In this document: in pieces, positions 1 through 8,620 of the stretch
How positions within the stretch are numbered: position 1 is the stretch's first letter
Layout: the number at the start of each line of letters is the position of its first letter
Origin: Vibrio inusitatus
Lineage (GTDB): Bacteria; Pseudomonadota; Gammaproteobacteria; Enterobacterales; Vibrionaceae
DNA length: 64,000 nucleotides
Direction of reading: 5' to 3'
NCBI GenBank assembly: GCA_024346935.1
Contig: AP024879.1
Location: forward strand, 1,178,001 to 1,242,000
The notes under the pieces: generated by a model
Databases searched by the model: none
Told to the model about the DNA's origin: nothing
What the model saw: only the letters and a program-made list of their open reading frames with translations
Translations under genes and position numbers: made by a program

Positions 1-65
1 GCCATAGCATAACCTTCTAATGATAAACTGAGCGTCAAAACTGTCGCCTTAAATGCTGTTCTCAT
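1..65 (-). CDS. 5' end of a truncated exported protein
   Basis: The first 21 codons of a minus-strand gene run off the left edge of the window. The ATG at 63-65 opens a peptide beginning MRTAFKATVLTLSLSLEGYA, which has the basic start and hydrophobic core of a signal peptide, so the product is probably exported. A weak purine-rich site (GGAAC) lies upstream. A LacI-type palindrome at 228-239 sits about 160 bases upstream, matching the operators of the sulfatase and glucan genes to the right, so this gene probably belongs to the same regulon. The function cannot be read from the fragment. Confidence 0.55.
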   Translation of the reverse strand, partial: MRTAFKATVLTLSLSLEGYAM

Positions 66-227
66 AATTGTTCCAATCAAACTGATTCAACTAAACATGC
101 TTACAAATCGGGATAAACTGTAATATAGCTGTCGAGCACCTCTGCAAATTGACCTTTCACAGAAAACACATCAACGACAGCAAATCACCGCTCCTGACTC
201 AAGTATTGATAGCACTTTAAACCAACT

Positions 228-239
228 CGAAACGTTTCG
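228..239. promoter_or_regulatory. LacI-type operator upstream of the truncated gene
   Basis: A perfect 12-base palindrome, CGAAACGTTTCG, with the central CG typical of LacI/GalR operators. It matches sites at 2028, 2426, 20200, 27988, 28439 and 30727. The likely binder is the LacI regulator encoded at 14461-15447; that link is inferred. Confidence 0.6.
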
Positions 240-846
240 CTAACTAGCAAATAAAACAATGCGATATCACGCATTTTTAATGGCATTTAGACGCAATAAA
301 ATGGGATTAAGCTCAATAATAGACGATAGAAACGTTACATTAATCAGCTGTTATTTCAAACGGATTGATTGCGTTCTTCAGTCAATGAAGTTAATGGATC
401 ACAAAGTAACTTTACAGGTATGAGCCGAGCAAGTTTCAGTTAATAACGTCGCTTATATTTAGGCTAGGACTAGGTACAAATATCTAGCTAATCTTTGATT
501 TCAGAGCCGTTCGATTGTAGTAATAGTAAAATGTGACCCGATTAAGGCTGACAAAAAACACCCATAATCGCCTTGATCAAACAAACTTTTAAAAGCGTCT
601 AATTCGACAGAAGACAATACACATGAAAAGAGGGGTTGCTGACTCTTAAGCCATTCAAGAAAAGGAAATCCCGTACTCAAATCGCTAAGAATTTAAAGTG
701 AACCCTACAAGTGTAAATAAGTAGGTACGTCTATTTTAGATAGGCTATTGAAGTCGAGTACATCGGGGGTTGGAACATAAACTCGTAGTAATTTTCTTTA
801 AATTTTAGCGAAATAGGTGATCGCTATCTAGACAAGTTAAACGATA

Positions 847-875
847 AACGCCCACTTCGTTTAAAAATGGGCGTT
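847..875 (-). terminator. Hairpin downstream of the outer-membrane barrel gene
   Basis: An 8-bp perfect stem (AACGCCCA with TGGGCGTT) around a 13-base loop lies about 30 bases past the stop of the minus-strand gene at 907-1920. On the minus strand a moderately T-rich stretch follows. Probable rho-independent terminator. Confidence 0.5.
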
Positions 876-906
876 CATATAATGACATGTAGTTATATTC
901 ATCCGA

Positions 907-1920
907 CTAGAAAGATATGTTGAGACCCACTCTTCCTTTTAAACCTTCACTATCACCCCAACCTAAATCAGTATGCCTCGTCGCTTGTCTATAGCCAATG
1001 TTAGCAATTAACCGTAAATGTCGGTTCAGCTGCATATTGTTATTTATATTTATTTCAGTCGTATCAGAACCCCCCCAATTTAAACCGCTTTCAGCACGTC
1101 CCCAACGTAAATTGACTTCAGTGGTAATGTTATTGAAGTGTTTAAGGCGCACAAATGGTTTGATGTTATAGTTTCTGCTTCGAGTATAAATATCGGGTAC
1201 ATTGTCTGCATTATCTAAAGTGCTACCACCATTAATATTCAATCCCCAGTTAAATGACGTTGATTGGCGATAGGTATAATTAACTTCGGCATTGATACGT
1301 TGAAAATCTCTATCTTCTTTGATTGTAGGCTTCCAACCATTTTCATCTCGCGCATAACGCTTTCTGTTTAAGTCTTTGTATTCGAGTGTAGAAAAAAAGA
1401 TGTGTTTACGAAGAGCATACTGCATACCAGGCTTAATTTGCCATTCAGTATTTTCAATACCACTACTACCAGTGCGGCGATAGTATGAAGGCTCGATAAA
1501 ATAACTAAAATTTGGATTAACCCATTTTGAATAGCGTGGAGCGATTCGGTAGTTAATACTCACACCATCATCTTGATCTAACCCTTTTGTCTCTGCATGC
1601 TGTTCGCTCAAAATATAACGTAGCCGCCAATTTTCGGAAATACGAGTTCCACCATCGGCGATAACGAAAACTAAATTACTTCCTTTCCCGTTATACTCGT
1701 ATACGCTTTCACCATACTCTACACCCGTAAAAAAGCTTGTTCTCATCGGTCCACGAGCTTTACTCACTTTAGGTTGTTCTGGCGGTGCAATCATTGTGTC
1801 CTCATCACCGTCCATAACTAACACATCACTAGGGATATCCGCCAAATCCGATAGATCTGCTAAAACTGTTCCAGAGACTAGCAAGGCACTTAACACCACC
1901 ACACTATACTTTTTGACCAT
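907..1920 (-). CDS. Outer-membrane beta-barrel protein, porin-like
   Basis: A 337-residue exported protein with a signal peptide of about 21 residues ending at VLA. A short acidic, proline-containing segment follows, then regularly alternating amphipathic strands rich in Tyr, Arg and Asn. It ends in Phe (NISF), the usual outer-membrane insertion signature. The size and pattern resemble small oligosaccharide porins such as the KdgM class, but I cannot assign the family firmly. It starts at an ATG behind an AAGGG site. The gene is divergent from the 914-residue lipoprotein, and an operator at 2028-2037 lies upstream. It plausibly forms the outer-membrane channel for the oligosaccharides handled by this locus; that role is inferred from context. 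Confidence 0.6.
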   Translation of the reverse strand: MVKKYSVVVLSALLVSGTVLADLSDLADIPSDVLVMDGDEDTMIAPPEQPKVSKARGPMRTSFFTGVEYGESVYEYNGKGSNLVFVIADGGTRISENWRLRYILSEQHAETKGLDQDDGVSINYRIAPRYSKWVNPNFSYFIEPSYYRRTGSSGIENTEWQIKPGMQYALRKHIFFSTLEYKDLNRKRYARDENGWKPTIKEDRDFQRINAEVNYTYRQSTSFNWGLNINGGSTLDNADNVPDIYTRSRNYNIKPFVRLKHFNNITTEVNLRWGRAESGLNWGGSDTTEININNNMQLNRHLRLIANIGYRQATRHTDLGWGDSEGLKGRVGLNISF

Positions 1921-2027
1921 CTATTAACCCTTCACATTATTTTACTTATTTCACAACATAATCAGCCATGCACGCTATCTCGCATTTATGGATTCTTTGT
2001 CATAGTGTTCTTTTAATAACGCAAAGA

Positions 2028-2037
2028 TAAACGTTTC
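2028..2037. promoter_or_regulatory. LacI-type operator upstream of the porin-like gene
   Basis: TAAACGTTTC, within the context ATAAACGTTTCG, about 110 bases upstream of the start at 1920. It shares the AAACGTTT core with the other sites in the locus. Confidence 0.5.
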
Positions 2038-2425
2038 GATTGAAGTGTCAATATGCAGACAATAACGCCAATTACACGTAAGTAACTGAATAAAAAGAAA
2101 TAAATATAACTACTGTGAAATAACCCTAAATAAAAAATCATAGTAATGTGAGCAAACTCTCGTGATATTCGTAAAAAAAGGGCAATACGCCCCTGTTGTT
2201 TAGGTAACCATGATAATTTCGCGTATTAATTGGTAGCTACATAGCATTGAAAAAACGAATTGTAACATGATTTTACCGTTATATTTATCGTACCTCTCGT
2301 TACACTTACACTCTCTAAATCACATTAAACGACAACAACTCACCGTAAAGCCACCACAGGTCACATTTTATTATTTTTACTCTTGAAAACGAATAATAAA
2401 ATATATCTAATCAGAAAAAATGAAT

Positions 2426-2435
2426 GAAACGTTTC
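2426..2435. promoter_or_regulatory. LacI-type operator upstream of the 914-residue lipoprotein
   Basis: A perfect GAAACGTTTC palindrome about 140 bases upstream of the ATG at 2577, directly upstream of a candidate -35 element (TTGATA, 2438-2443). Confidence 0.6.
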
Positions 2436-2576
2436 TATTGATAATAAATGAGTGTGGATTTGTAGTGTAATTTCACCTATTTATAGCGATTTAAGCAGGC
2501 ATGATTTTGACGAAATATAACTAATACAGCTGCTGTTTAAAGTGTTCTAGGTCAATTAAGAATTAAGGATAAAAAA

Positions 2577-5321
2577 ATGATACAAAAAAAAACCAGTTTG
2601 ACCCTATTAATCGGGTCAACCCTTATTCTCAGCGGGTGTTTAGACGATAAGTATGACTATGGTGACACTGGCGGGGCAGGTGGTGGTGGTGGTGGTGGCG
2701 ATACTGGTTTGGCAACCGATTTTGGCCTTAACTTGTATCGCGTCGATGCTGCGGATAACGAAACAAGCTGGCGTCAACCGTTTACGATGACGATGAAAGA
2801 TTCAACTAGCGACGAAGTTACTGTCGATACAGGTCCTAATGAGAACGGTAACATTACTATTGATAACGTAGACTTTCATGATTTTACTACCATGAACGTT
2901 GCCGTAGAAGCTGATGTGATGAGTAACGCAACTGCAAGTATTTCTTTTTCTGCTAATAAGCCGGTGAATACGGTACGCACATATCATGGTTGGGCTAACG
3001 GTGATTCAGATCACATAAATTGGAACAAAGGCTCTTTATCTTTTGAAATTCAACCTGAAGCAAGTGTTGATGCCGACGAAGATACATTAACCAGAGCGAC
3101 TGTCACTCTACGCGATCAGGCTGGTAATAGCCGTTCGGTTGACGTGACTAGTGCCGTTATTGCGACTACAGGAGCACAAGCACTACAAGAAATTAAATTG
3201 CCGCTGAGTTGTTTCTTTGATAGTACCGATGTTGATCCTAAAACACTTCAAACTGCAATTGAGTTTGAAACCGAAGGCCCAGTTCGATACAGCTTGGCTA
3301 ATGTTCGCTGGATGGCTAACTCTATGCCAGATAATTGGGGAGCAATCGAGGTTCAACCTTGTTCAAACTCAGCTCAAATTGAAAGTGACGACATCACTAT
3401 TCTACGTCATGCGACTAAGATAGATGGTGAAACTGTGATAAATGGTTGGGCCCCGAACGTATCAGCCGTTAATGGCAATGTAGCCCATGCCCAACCTGCA
3501 GGTTCACAAGATGACTGGCCCTTGTTCGTAGGTATTAATCATAATAATGAAGGCCATAATCCTGACAACAAAAGCTACTTCATTCATAACGTTTTACTTG
3601 ATGATAATGAGAAAGTTGATCTGTCTCAATACATGGAGACTGGCGCAGTAGAGTTCTTCCTAGCGTTAAATGCCAATAGTATAGAACCGAGTCATGAAAG
3701 CTGGGAAATTGCGTTTAAACTTGATGGAATAATTCCGGAAGGTAGCACTGGAGGAATTTCATCCTTGCCCGTTGGCATCGACATGTCAAATATTTCTCCA
3801 GGCGCAATGGTTTACCGAGTTAGCATCCCTATGAAGGACTTGTTCAGCGTAACTTACAATGCAGGACAAGATAATGAGTACACAAAGGTATTGCTGAACG
3901 CGTTACAAAATGTCAAAAATTTCGTTAGTTTTGCTCAATCCAAAGAAGACGATGGTCACCATTTTGCCGGTCTTGTGTATTCAATTGCTGAAGTAAAAAT
4001 CAACAAATTCGGTGAACAAGAAAAGATATTCGAAGAACATTATTTCGGGGATGCACCTGCAGACAACGAGTTGTCTGAAAATGTCTATCTTTACAAGGCC
4101 GATAAGCCAAGCGATGTGAAAAAAAGTCCATTCGAGATTCAAATCGAAGATAACAATGGTAACACCGCAGAAATAAATGCAGATGGTCTGGTTGAGCTTG
4201 ACAATATCTCGATTGAAACTCAAGACCTAGCAGGGTTTGCGCCATTAACGGTAACTGTAACTGGTGAAGAGTCGGCAACACTTCGCTTCACCTCTGAAAA
4301 AAGCTGGAACCTTGATGCAACTTACAATACTACTCAAGCGGAAAACGGTGTAATAAGCTTTAGCATTAAGCCACTAGTCGAACAAGGTACTCACGAAGCA
4401 ATGTTGTTATCGATGAGTAATGCTATTGATAACTATATTACCCCTGTTGATATCAGCAGCGCGGTTGCGGCTTCAAGAGGCTCTAATGAATCACAACAGA
4501 TCATTGTGCCGATGCACTGTTTCGTAGACCAAGGTCTTGACATTAACAGCGTTAATACAGCCCTATCGTTAGATATCACCGGACAAAGTTCGTTTGAGAT
4601 AAGCGATGTCGAACTTTATGCAAATGGATTACCCGATAATTGGGCCGTAAGAAACATTCAATCTTGTGACAATCTTTCGTCTCAAACGCAAACCGATGAG
4701 ATTAACGACGTACGTCGAGTAATGAAGGAGTCGAGCGGTAATGTTAAATATGGTTGGGCACCTGAGCATGGAGTAACCAATCAAGCAGAAACAAACTGGG
4801 GCCAACCCGCAGGTTGGGCAGCCGACCACAATCCAATTTTTGCTGGCATAACACATAAAAACAATAGTGGTACTTCTTACTTCACCCACCCTGTTGATAT
4901 TGATAACTACGACACCGTTGACTTAGCCCAATATATAGAAAATGGAGCGCTAGAATTCTACATGAATTCGTCTGGTACAAGGCCTAATCATGATTGGGTG
5001 ATGCGTTTTAAATTTGACAGTACAACACCGCAAGGAAGTACAGGCGCTCTTCCAACAAATGTTATTGATCTTAACATGCAGGATTTAGTCCAAGGAGATG
5101 CCGTGTATAAAGTAAGCATTCCCCTGAAGAAATTATTTGTAAATGATGATGGCGTTGTTTTATTAAACTCGGTTCAGAATGTAAATAAGGTAACTACATT
5201 CGCGATGTCTCCATCAGAGCAAGATAACTTTATTGGCTATGTATTCAGAATGGCAGGCGTCGTCATCAACAAAAATAGTAGTAATGTTGATACTACCATT
5301 GACTTAGTTCATCAGCCTTAG
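2577..5321 (+). CDS. Large lipoprotein with two tandem glycan-binding-like halves
   Basis: A 914-residue lipoprotein. The lipobox is LSGC with Cys21, followed by an acidic stretch and a polyglycine linker (about residues 32-40). The rest is an internal duplication: residues about 50-465 and 497-905 repeat the same order. Each half has a beta-sandwich segment with the pattern of the ExoP C-terminal galactose-binding-like domain (conserved LPLSCF or VPMHCF, then DNW and a second Cys), followed by a second segment with matching GWAP, QPAG and YFTH/YFIH motifs. No catalytic motif was recognised. It probably sits in the outer membrane and captures glycan, like a surface glycan-binding protein. It is followed by a hairpin and then an exported sulfatase, and an operator lies upstream. 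A run of nine A bases falls in codons 3-6. Domain names come from memory of the ExoP family. Confidence 0.6.
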   Translation: MIQKKTSLTLLIGSTLILSGCLDDKYDYGDTGGAGGGGGGGDTGLATDFGLNLYRVDAADNETSWRQPFTMTMKDSTSDEVTVDTGPNENGNITIDNVDFHDFTTMNVAVEADVMSNATASISFSANKPVNTVRTYHGWANGDSDHINWNKGSLSFEIQPEASVDADEDTLTRATVTLRDQAGNSRSVDVTSAVIATTGAQALQEIKLPLSCFFDSTDVDPKTLQTAIEFETEGPVRYSLANVRWMANSMPDNWGAIEVQPCSNSAQIESDDITILRHATKIDGETVINGWAPNVSAVNGNVAHAQPAGSQDDWPLFVGINHNNEGHNPDNKSYFIHNVLLDDNEKVDLSQYMETGAVEFFLALNANSIEPSHESWEIAFKLDGIIPEGSTGGISSLPVGIDMSNISPGAMVYRVSIPMKDLFSVTYNAGQDNEYTKVLLNALQNVKNFVSFAQSKEDDGHHFAGLVYSIAEVKINKFGEQEKIFEEHYFGDAPADNELSENVYLYKADKPSDVKKSPFEIQIEDNNGNTAEINADGLVELDNISIETQDLAGFAPLTVTVTGEESATLRFTSEKSWNLDATYNTTQAENGVISFSIKPLVEQGTHEAMLLSMSNAIDNYITPVDISSAVAASRGSNESQQIIVPMHCFVDQGLDINSVNTALSLDITGQSSFEISDVELYANGLPDNWAVRNIQSCDNLSSQTQTDEINDVRRVMKESSGNVKYGWAPEHGVTNQAETNWGQPAGWAADHNPIFAGITHKNNSGTSYFTHPVDIDNYDTVDLAQYIENGALEFYMNSSGTRPNHDWVMRFKFDSTTPQGSTGALPTNVIDLNMQDLVQGDAVYKVSIPLKKLFVNDDGVVLLNSVQNVNKVTTFAMSPSEQDNFIGYVFRMAGVVINKNSSNVDTTIDLVHQP

Positions 5322-5354
5322 CATGCCTAATAATTGCCCTCTATAACCGTACTA

Positions 5355-5379
5355 ACGACCACCTCATCTCGGTGGTCGT
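5355..5379 (+). terminator. Hairpin between lipoprotein and sulfatase
   Basis: A perfect 9-bp stem (ACGACCACC with GGTGGTCGT) around a 7-base loop, 34 bases past the lipoprotein stop. Only a short T-rich stretch follows, so it may terminate partially and lower sulfatase expression rather than block it. Confidence 0.5.
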
Positions 5380-5410
5380 ATATTCCCTTTACACTGGAAG
5401 TTATACCACA

Positions 5411-6853
5411 ATGAAAAAACAGTTGATTAAGCAATGCCTTGCTCTTGCCATCACTTCTACCTTCACTAGCACTGCTTTCGCGCAAAGCGAGGTTGCAAGT
5501 CATCATAATGAACCTCGCCAACCTAATGTTTTACTTATTTTCGTTGACGATATCGGTTATGCCGACATGGGATTCCAAAATATCCGTCAGGATGTAGTGA
5601 CACCCAACATGGATAAGCTTGCCTCTGAAGGTGCGATCCTTTCAGCAGGCTACGTGACAGGCGCTGTGTGTGGTCCATCTCGAGCAGGCCTAGTGACGGG
5701 ACGCTACCAACAACGCTATGGTTATGTTGATAATATCGGTCCTTACATCCTTGAACCTGGTATTGAGCAAGGTCTCGACTTATCTGCACAAACTTTTGGC
5801 GATTTCTTTCAACAAGCTGGCTATACAACGGGCTTTATCGGTAAATCTCATGATGGTGAAGATAAAAAATTCTGGCCGCAAAATCGTGGCTTCGACTACT
5901 TCTTTGGTTTTAATAACGGTGCAGCCGACTATTTCGTGACTGGTCGTAACATGCAAAATGCCAAGAAAAATGCGTACTCATCTATCTATAGAAACGATGA
6001 CCTGATTGCCAATTTTGATGGCTATCTAACGGATGTATTTGCTGATGAAGCGGTGAATTTCATCGATCGACATAAAGATGAGCCTTTCTTTTTATATGTA
6101 CCATTCAATGCGTCACATGGTCCAATGCAAGCCAAACAGCAAGATCTTGAAAAGTTTGCCTTCATAGAAGATGAAACGCGTCGTAAATTTGTCGCTATGA
6201 CCTACAACATGGATGTCAACATTGGGAAGATGCTCGACAAACTTGAACAGCATGAACTAATGGAAGACACAATGGTGATCTTTATGTCTGACAATGGAGG
6301 TGATCCAAAAGACAATGGTTCTTTCAATACTCCGCTCCGCGGTACTAAGCGAGACCTATGGGATGGTGGAATACGAGTTCCATTTAGCATCACATGGAAA
6401 GGTAAAATACCAGCCAATCAAGTGATTGATGAGCCTACTATTGCTCTAGATATCACACCGACTATGCTTGCTGCTGCCAATATTACTTTATCTGAAAAAG
6501 ACCAGGCTCAGCTTGAGGGCATTAACTTGTTGCCACGTCTAACAGGCACTCAAGAGAAACTTGAAGAGCGATATCTATATTGGCTAACACCAATGCAAGC
6601 GGCGGTTCGTGATGATGATTGGAAACTGCTCATTCCTAATATACACGACACTAGGAACCACATGGAGCTCTATAAAATCAGTGAGGATGTGAGCGAATCT
6701 ATCGATCTCTCAGCACAATTTCCGGAGCAAGTGAAACGCCTCAAAGCTGCATTGGATAATTGGAATGCCGACAACCTGCCCTCTCAATGGGGTTGGCACA
6801 AAGAAACGTATAAATTTGACAATAACTGGCGTGGTATTAATCACGATAAATAA
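5411..6853 (+). CDS. Exported family S1 sulfatase (formylglycine type)
   Basis: Hydrolyses sulfate esters, probably on a polysaccharide. I chose the ATG at 5411 (480 residues) because GGAAG lies 10 bases upstream and a clear signal peptide follows, ending at TAFA. An in-frame GTG at 5372 lies inside the hairpin. The sulfatase signature CGPSRAGLVTG carries Cys87, the residue converted to formylglycine. Metal ligands appear as VDD (Asp46, Asp47) and SDNGG further on. The length is normal for S1 sulfatases. The closest relative in the window is the sulfatase at 28906-30330, which shares most motifs, so the two are recent-looking paralogs. The anaerobic maturase at 30861 would activate it before export. 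The S1 subfamily and exact substrate cannot be read. Confidence 0.9.
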   Translation: MKKQLIKQCLALAITSTFTSTAFAQSEVASHHNEPRQPNVLLIFVDDIGYADMGFQNIRQDVVTPNMDKLASEGAILSAGYVTGAVCGPSRAGLVTGRYQQRYGYVDNIGPYILEPGIEQGLDLSAQTFGDFFQQAGYTTGFIGKSHDGEDKKFWPQNRGFDYFFGFNNGAADYFVTGRNMQNAKKNAYSSIYRNDDLIANFDGYLTDVFADEAVNFIDRHKDEPFFLYVPFNASHGPMQAKQQDLEKFAFIEDETRRKFVAMTYNMDVNIGKMLDKLEQHELMEDTMVIFMSDNGGDPKDNGSFNTPLRGTKRDLWDGGIRVPFSITWKGKIPANQVIDEPTIALDITPTMLAAANITLSEKDQAQLEGINLLPRLTGTQEKLEERYLYWLTPMQAAVRDDDWKLLIPNIHDTRNHMELYKISEDVSESIDLSAQFPEQVKRLKAALDNWNADNLPSQWGWHKETYKFDNNWRGINHDK

Positions 6854-6886
6854 CAAGCCAAGATAAATAGAAATAGAAATAGAAAT

Positions 6887-6920
6887 ATAAATAAGGCACT
6901 CATCAGAGTGCCTTATTTAT
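6887..6920. terminator. Bidirectional terminator between convergent sulfatase genes
   Basis: A perfect 14-bp stem (ATAAATAAGGCACT with AGTGCCTTATTTAT) and a 6-base loop lie between two convergent genes, with AT-rich flanks on both sides. A short tandem repeat of the hexamer AATAGA, about three copies, precedes it at about 6865-6886. Confidence 0.8.
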
Positions 6921-6943
6921 GAGAGCAACCTAAACACTGATTG

Positions 6944-8548
6944 TTATTGTTGAGTAACTTGATAACTATTCGGATAAAGATCCTTCAGCGTCGGTGCTGA
7001 CACACACTCTAAAGGCGAGTCATTCCACTCCAATCTTGGTGGGACATCGTATTGGTGTTCGAGTTTTACAATATCTTGCTTAAGCTTATGGATGATCGAC
7101 AAATACTTTGGGTCATTAATCGCGTTGTTCATCTCAGTAGGATCGCGATCAAGATCATAAAACTCCCATTCATCTATCTGATAATAAAAATGCATTAGCT
7201 TGTAGCGATGATCTCGAATGCCATAGTGTCGTGTTACGTCATGCATGGCGGGATACTCATAAAAATGGTAGTACAGTGATGTACGCCATCCGCCCTCTTC
7301 CTCTGAAATATGCCCACCATTGAGTAATGGCACCAGAGACTGCCCCTGAATATCGCTCGTTACCGCTATTCCCGCATACTCCAAAAAAGTTGGGGCATAA
7401 TCGATATTTTGCACCAATTCATTCACTATAGTATTCGGCGCTATTTTATCTGGATATTGTATTAGCAGTGGTGCACGAAAGGACTCTTCATACATAAAGC
7501 GCTTATCGAACCAGCCGTGTTCGCCCATGTAAAAACCTTGGTCAGAGGTATAAATCACAATGGTATTATCAACAATGTTATGTCGCTCTAAATAATCGAG
7601 TACCTCCCCTACTGACTCATCGACGGATATGATAGTTGCGAGATAGTCTTGGACATAACGCTGGTATTTCCAGATGGCAATATCTTCATCGCTCATATCG
7701 GCTTCGTTGTTGTTAAACCAGTCATTGCGATCTTGATATGCAAGATCCCATTGCTCTCTTTGTTCTGGCGTTAATCGTTCAAGCAAAAATGGCCAGATAT
7801 CTTCTCTCCACTGTGTTTCCCCTACCGCTTTAGTCATCTTAAGATCATGCCCTTCTTGGGCATCACGGTAGATGTTCATTGTTTGCATTGCGGCTGCGGC
7901 TCGTCCTTGGTAGGTGTCAAAGTAATTATCAGGTACAGGAAATAGGGTATTTTCAAACGCTCTAGTATGCTGGGGAGCTGGCATCCAGTTTCGATGTGGT
8001 GCTTTATGGTGAATTAGCAAAGCAAAGGGCTGCTCGCTGTTTTTTTGCTTAGCTATCCAATTTAGCGACTTTTCCGTGATCAGCTCCGTTGTATAACCGT
8101 GCTCACGTTTTACGCCCTGTTTGGTTATAAAGTCAGGGTTATAGTACTCACCCTGATCGTTTAAAAGCTCCCAATGATCAAAATCTAACCCGTCTGGAGT
8201 CAGGTTGATATGCCACTTGCCGATACATGCGGTACTATAGCCATGTTCCTTCAATAATCGTGGCCAAGTAGGTTGGTGCCCATCAAATAACTGACCGTTG
8301 TGGTTAAAACCATTTTTGTGACCAAACTTTCCCGTCAACATTGCCGCGCGAGAAGGACCGCACAATGAGTTAGTCACAAAAGATTTATCGAAACGTGCAC
8401 CGTTACGAGCAATACGGTCGATATTAGGCGTCGGGGCTAGATGAGCAATATCACTCTGGTAAGCACTAACAGCCCTTACAGCATGATCATCTGACATAAT
8501 GTAGATAATGTTTGGTTGTTTTGGGCTTGGTCGAGTTTGATTTTCCAT
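6944..8548 (-). CDS. Cytoplasmic family S1 sulfatase without signal peptide
   Basis: A 534-residue sulfatase with the signature CGPSRAAMLTG at Cys63 and metal ligands SDDH (about residues 19-22). The later motif TSDQGFYMGEHGW is typical of S1 enzymes. It begins MENQTRPSPKQPNIIYIMSDD with no signal peptide, and a GAGG ribosome-binding site supports this start. It should therefore act in the cytoplasm on imported oligosaccharides, consistent with its place after the ABC transporter and GH3 genes. A strong terminator-like hairpin (8566-8594) lies directly upstream, leaving little room for a separate promoter, so expression probably depends on read-through. It resembles the 571-residue sulfatase at 24755-26470 more than the other two. 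Confidence 0.88.
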   Translation of the reverse strand: MENQTRPSPKQPNIIYIMSDDHAVRAVSAYQSDIAHLAPTPNIDRIARNGARFDKSFVTNSLCGPSRAAMLTGKFGHKNGFNHNGQLFDGHQPTWPRLLKEHGYSTACIGKWHINLTPDGLDFDHWELLNDQGEYYNPDFITKQGVKREHGYTTELITEKSLNWIAKQKNSEQPFALLIHHKAPHRNWMPAPQHTRAFENTLFPVPDNYFDTYQGRAAAAMQTMNIYRDAQEGHDLKMTKAVGETQWREDIWPFLLERLTPEQREQWDLAYQDRNDWFNNNEADMSDEDIAIWKYQRYVQDYLATIISVDESVGEVLDYLERHNIVDNTIVIYTSDQGFYMGEHGWFDKRFMYEESFRAPLLIQYPDKIAPNTIVNELVQNIDYAPTFLEYAGIAVTSDIQGQSLVPLLNGGHISEEEGGWRTSLYYHFYEYPAMHDVTRHYGIRDHRYKLMHFYYQIDEWEFYDLDRDPTEMNNAINDPKYLSIIHKLKQDIVKLEHQYDVPPRLEWNDSPLECVSAPTLKDLYPNSYQVTQQ

Positions 8549-8565
8549 AGATTAACCTCAAAAAA

Positions 8566-8594
8566 AACCTGCTCGTTGCAAGCAACAGCAGGTT
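8566..8594 (-). terminator. Intrinsic terminator between GH3 and sulfatase genes
   Basis: On the minus strand AACCTGCT and AGCAGGTT pair around an inner GTTGC/GCAAC stem with one bulged G, followed by a run of eight T. It begins about 26 bases after the GH3 stop and ends about 18 bases before the sulfatase ATG. It probably attenuates transcription into the sulfatase gene. Confidence 0.85.
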
Positions 8595-8620
8595 CAAATT
8601 CATATAAAATCACGAATTAT

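Larger units (their letters stand above)
66..906. other. Intergenic region upstream of the truncated gene
   Basis: No convincing ORF was seen in these 840 bases. The region holds a perfect palindrome CGAAACGTTTCG at 228-239, a half-matching copy (GAAACGTTAC) at 329-338, and a hairpin at 847-875 behind the outer-membrane gene on the right. Confidence 0.6.
1921..2576. other. Divergent promoter region with two operators
   Basis: This 656-base AT-rich region separates the minus-strand porin-like gene from the plus-strand lipoprotein. No gene was seen. It holds LacI-type palindromes at 2028-2037 (nearer the porin) and 2426-2435 (nearer the lipoprotein). A candidate -35 TTGATA at 2438-2443, 17 bases before TGTAGT, lies just right of the second operator. 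Confidence 0.55.
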
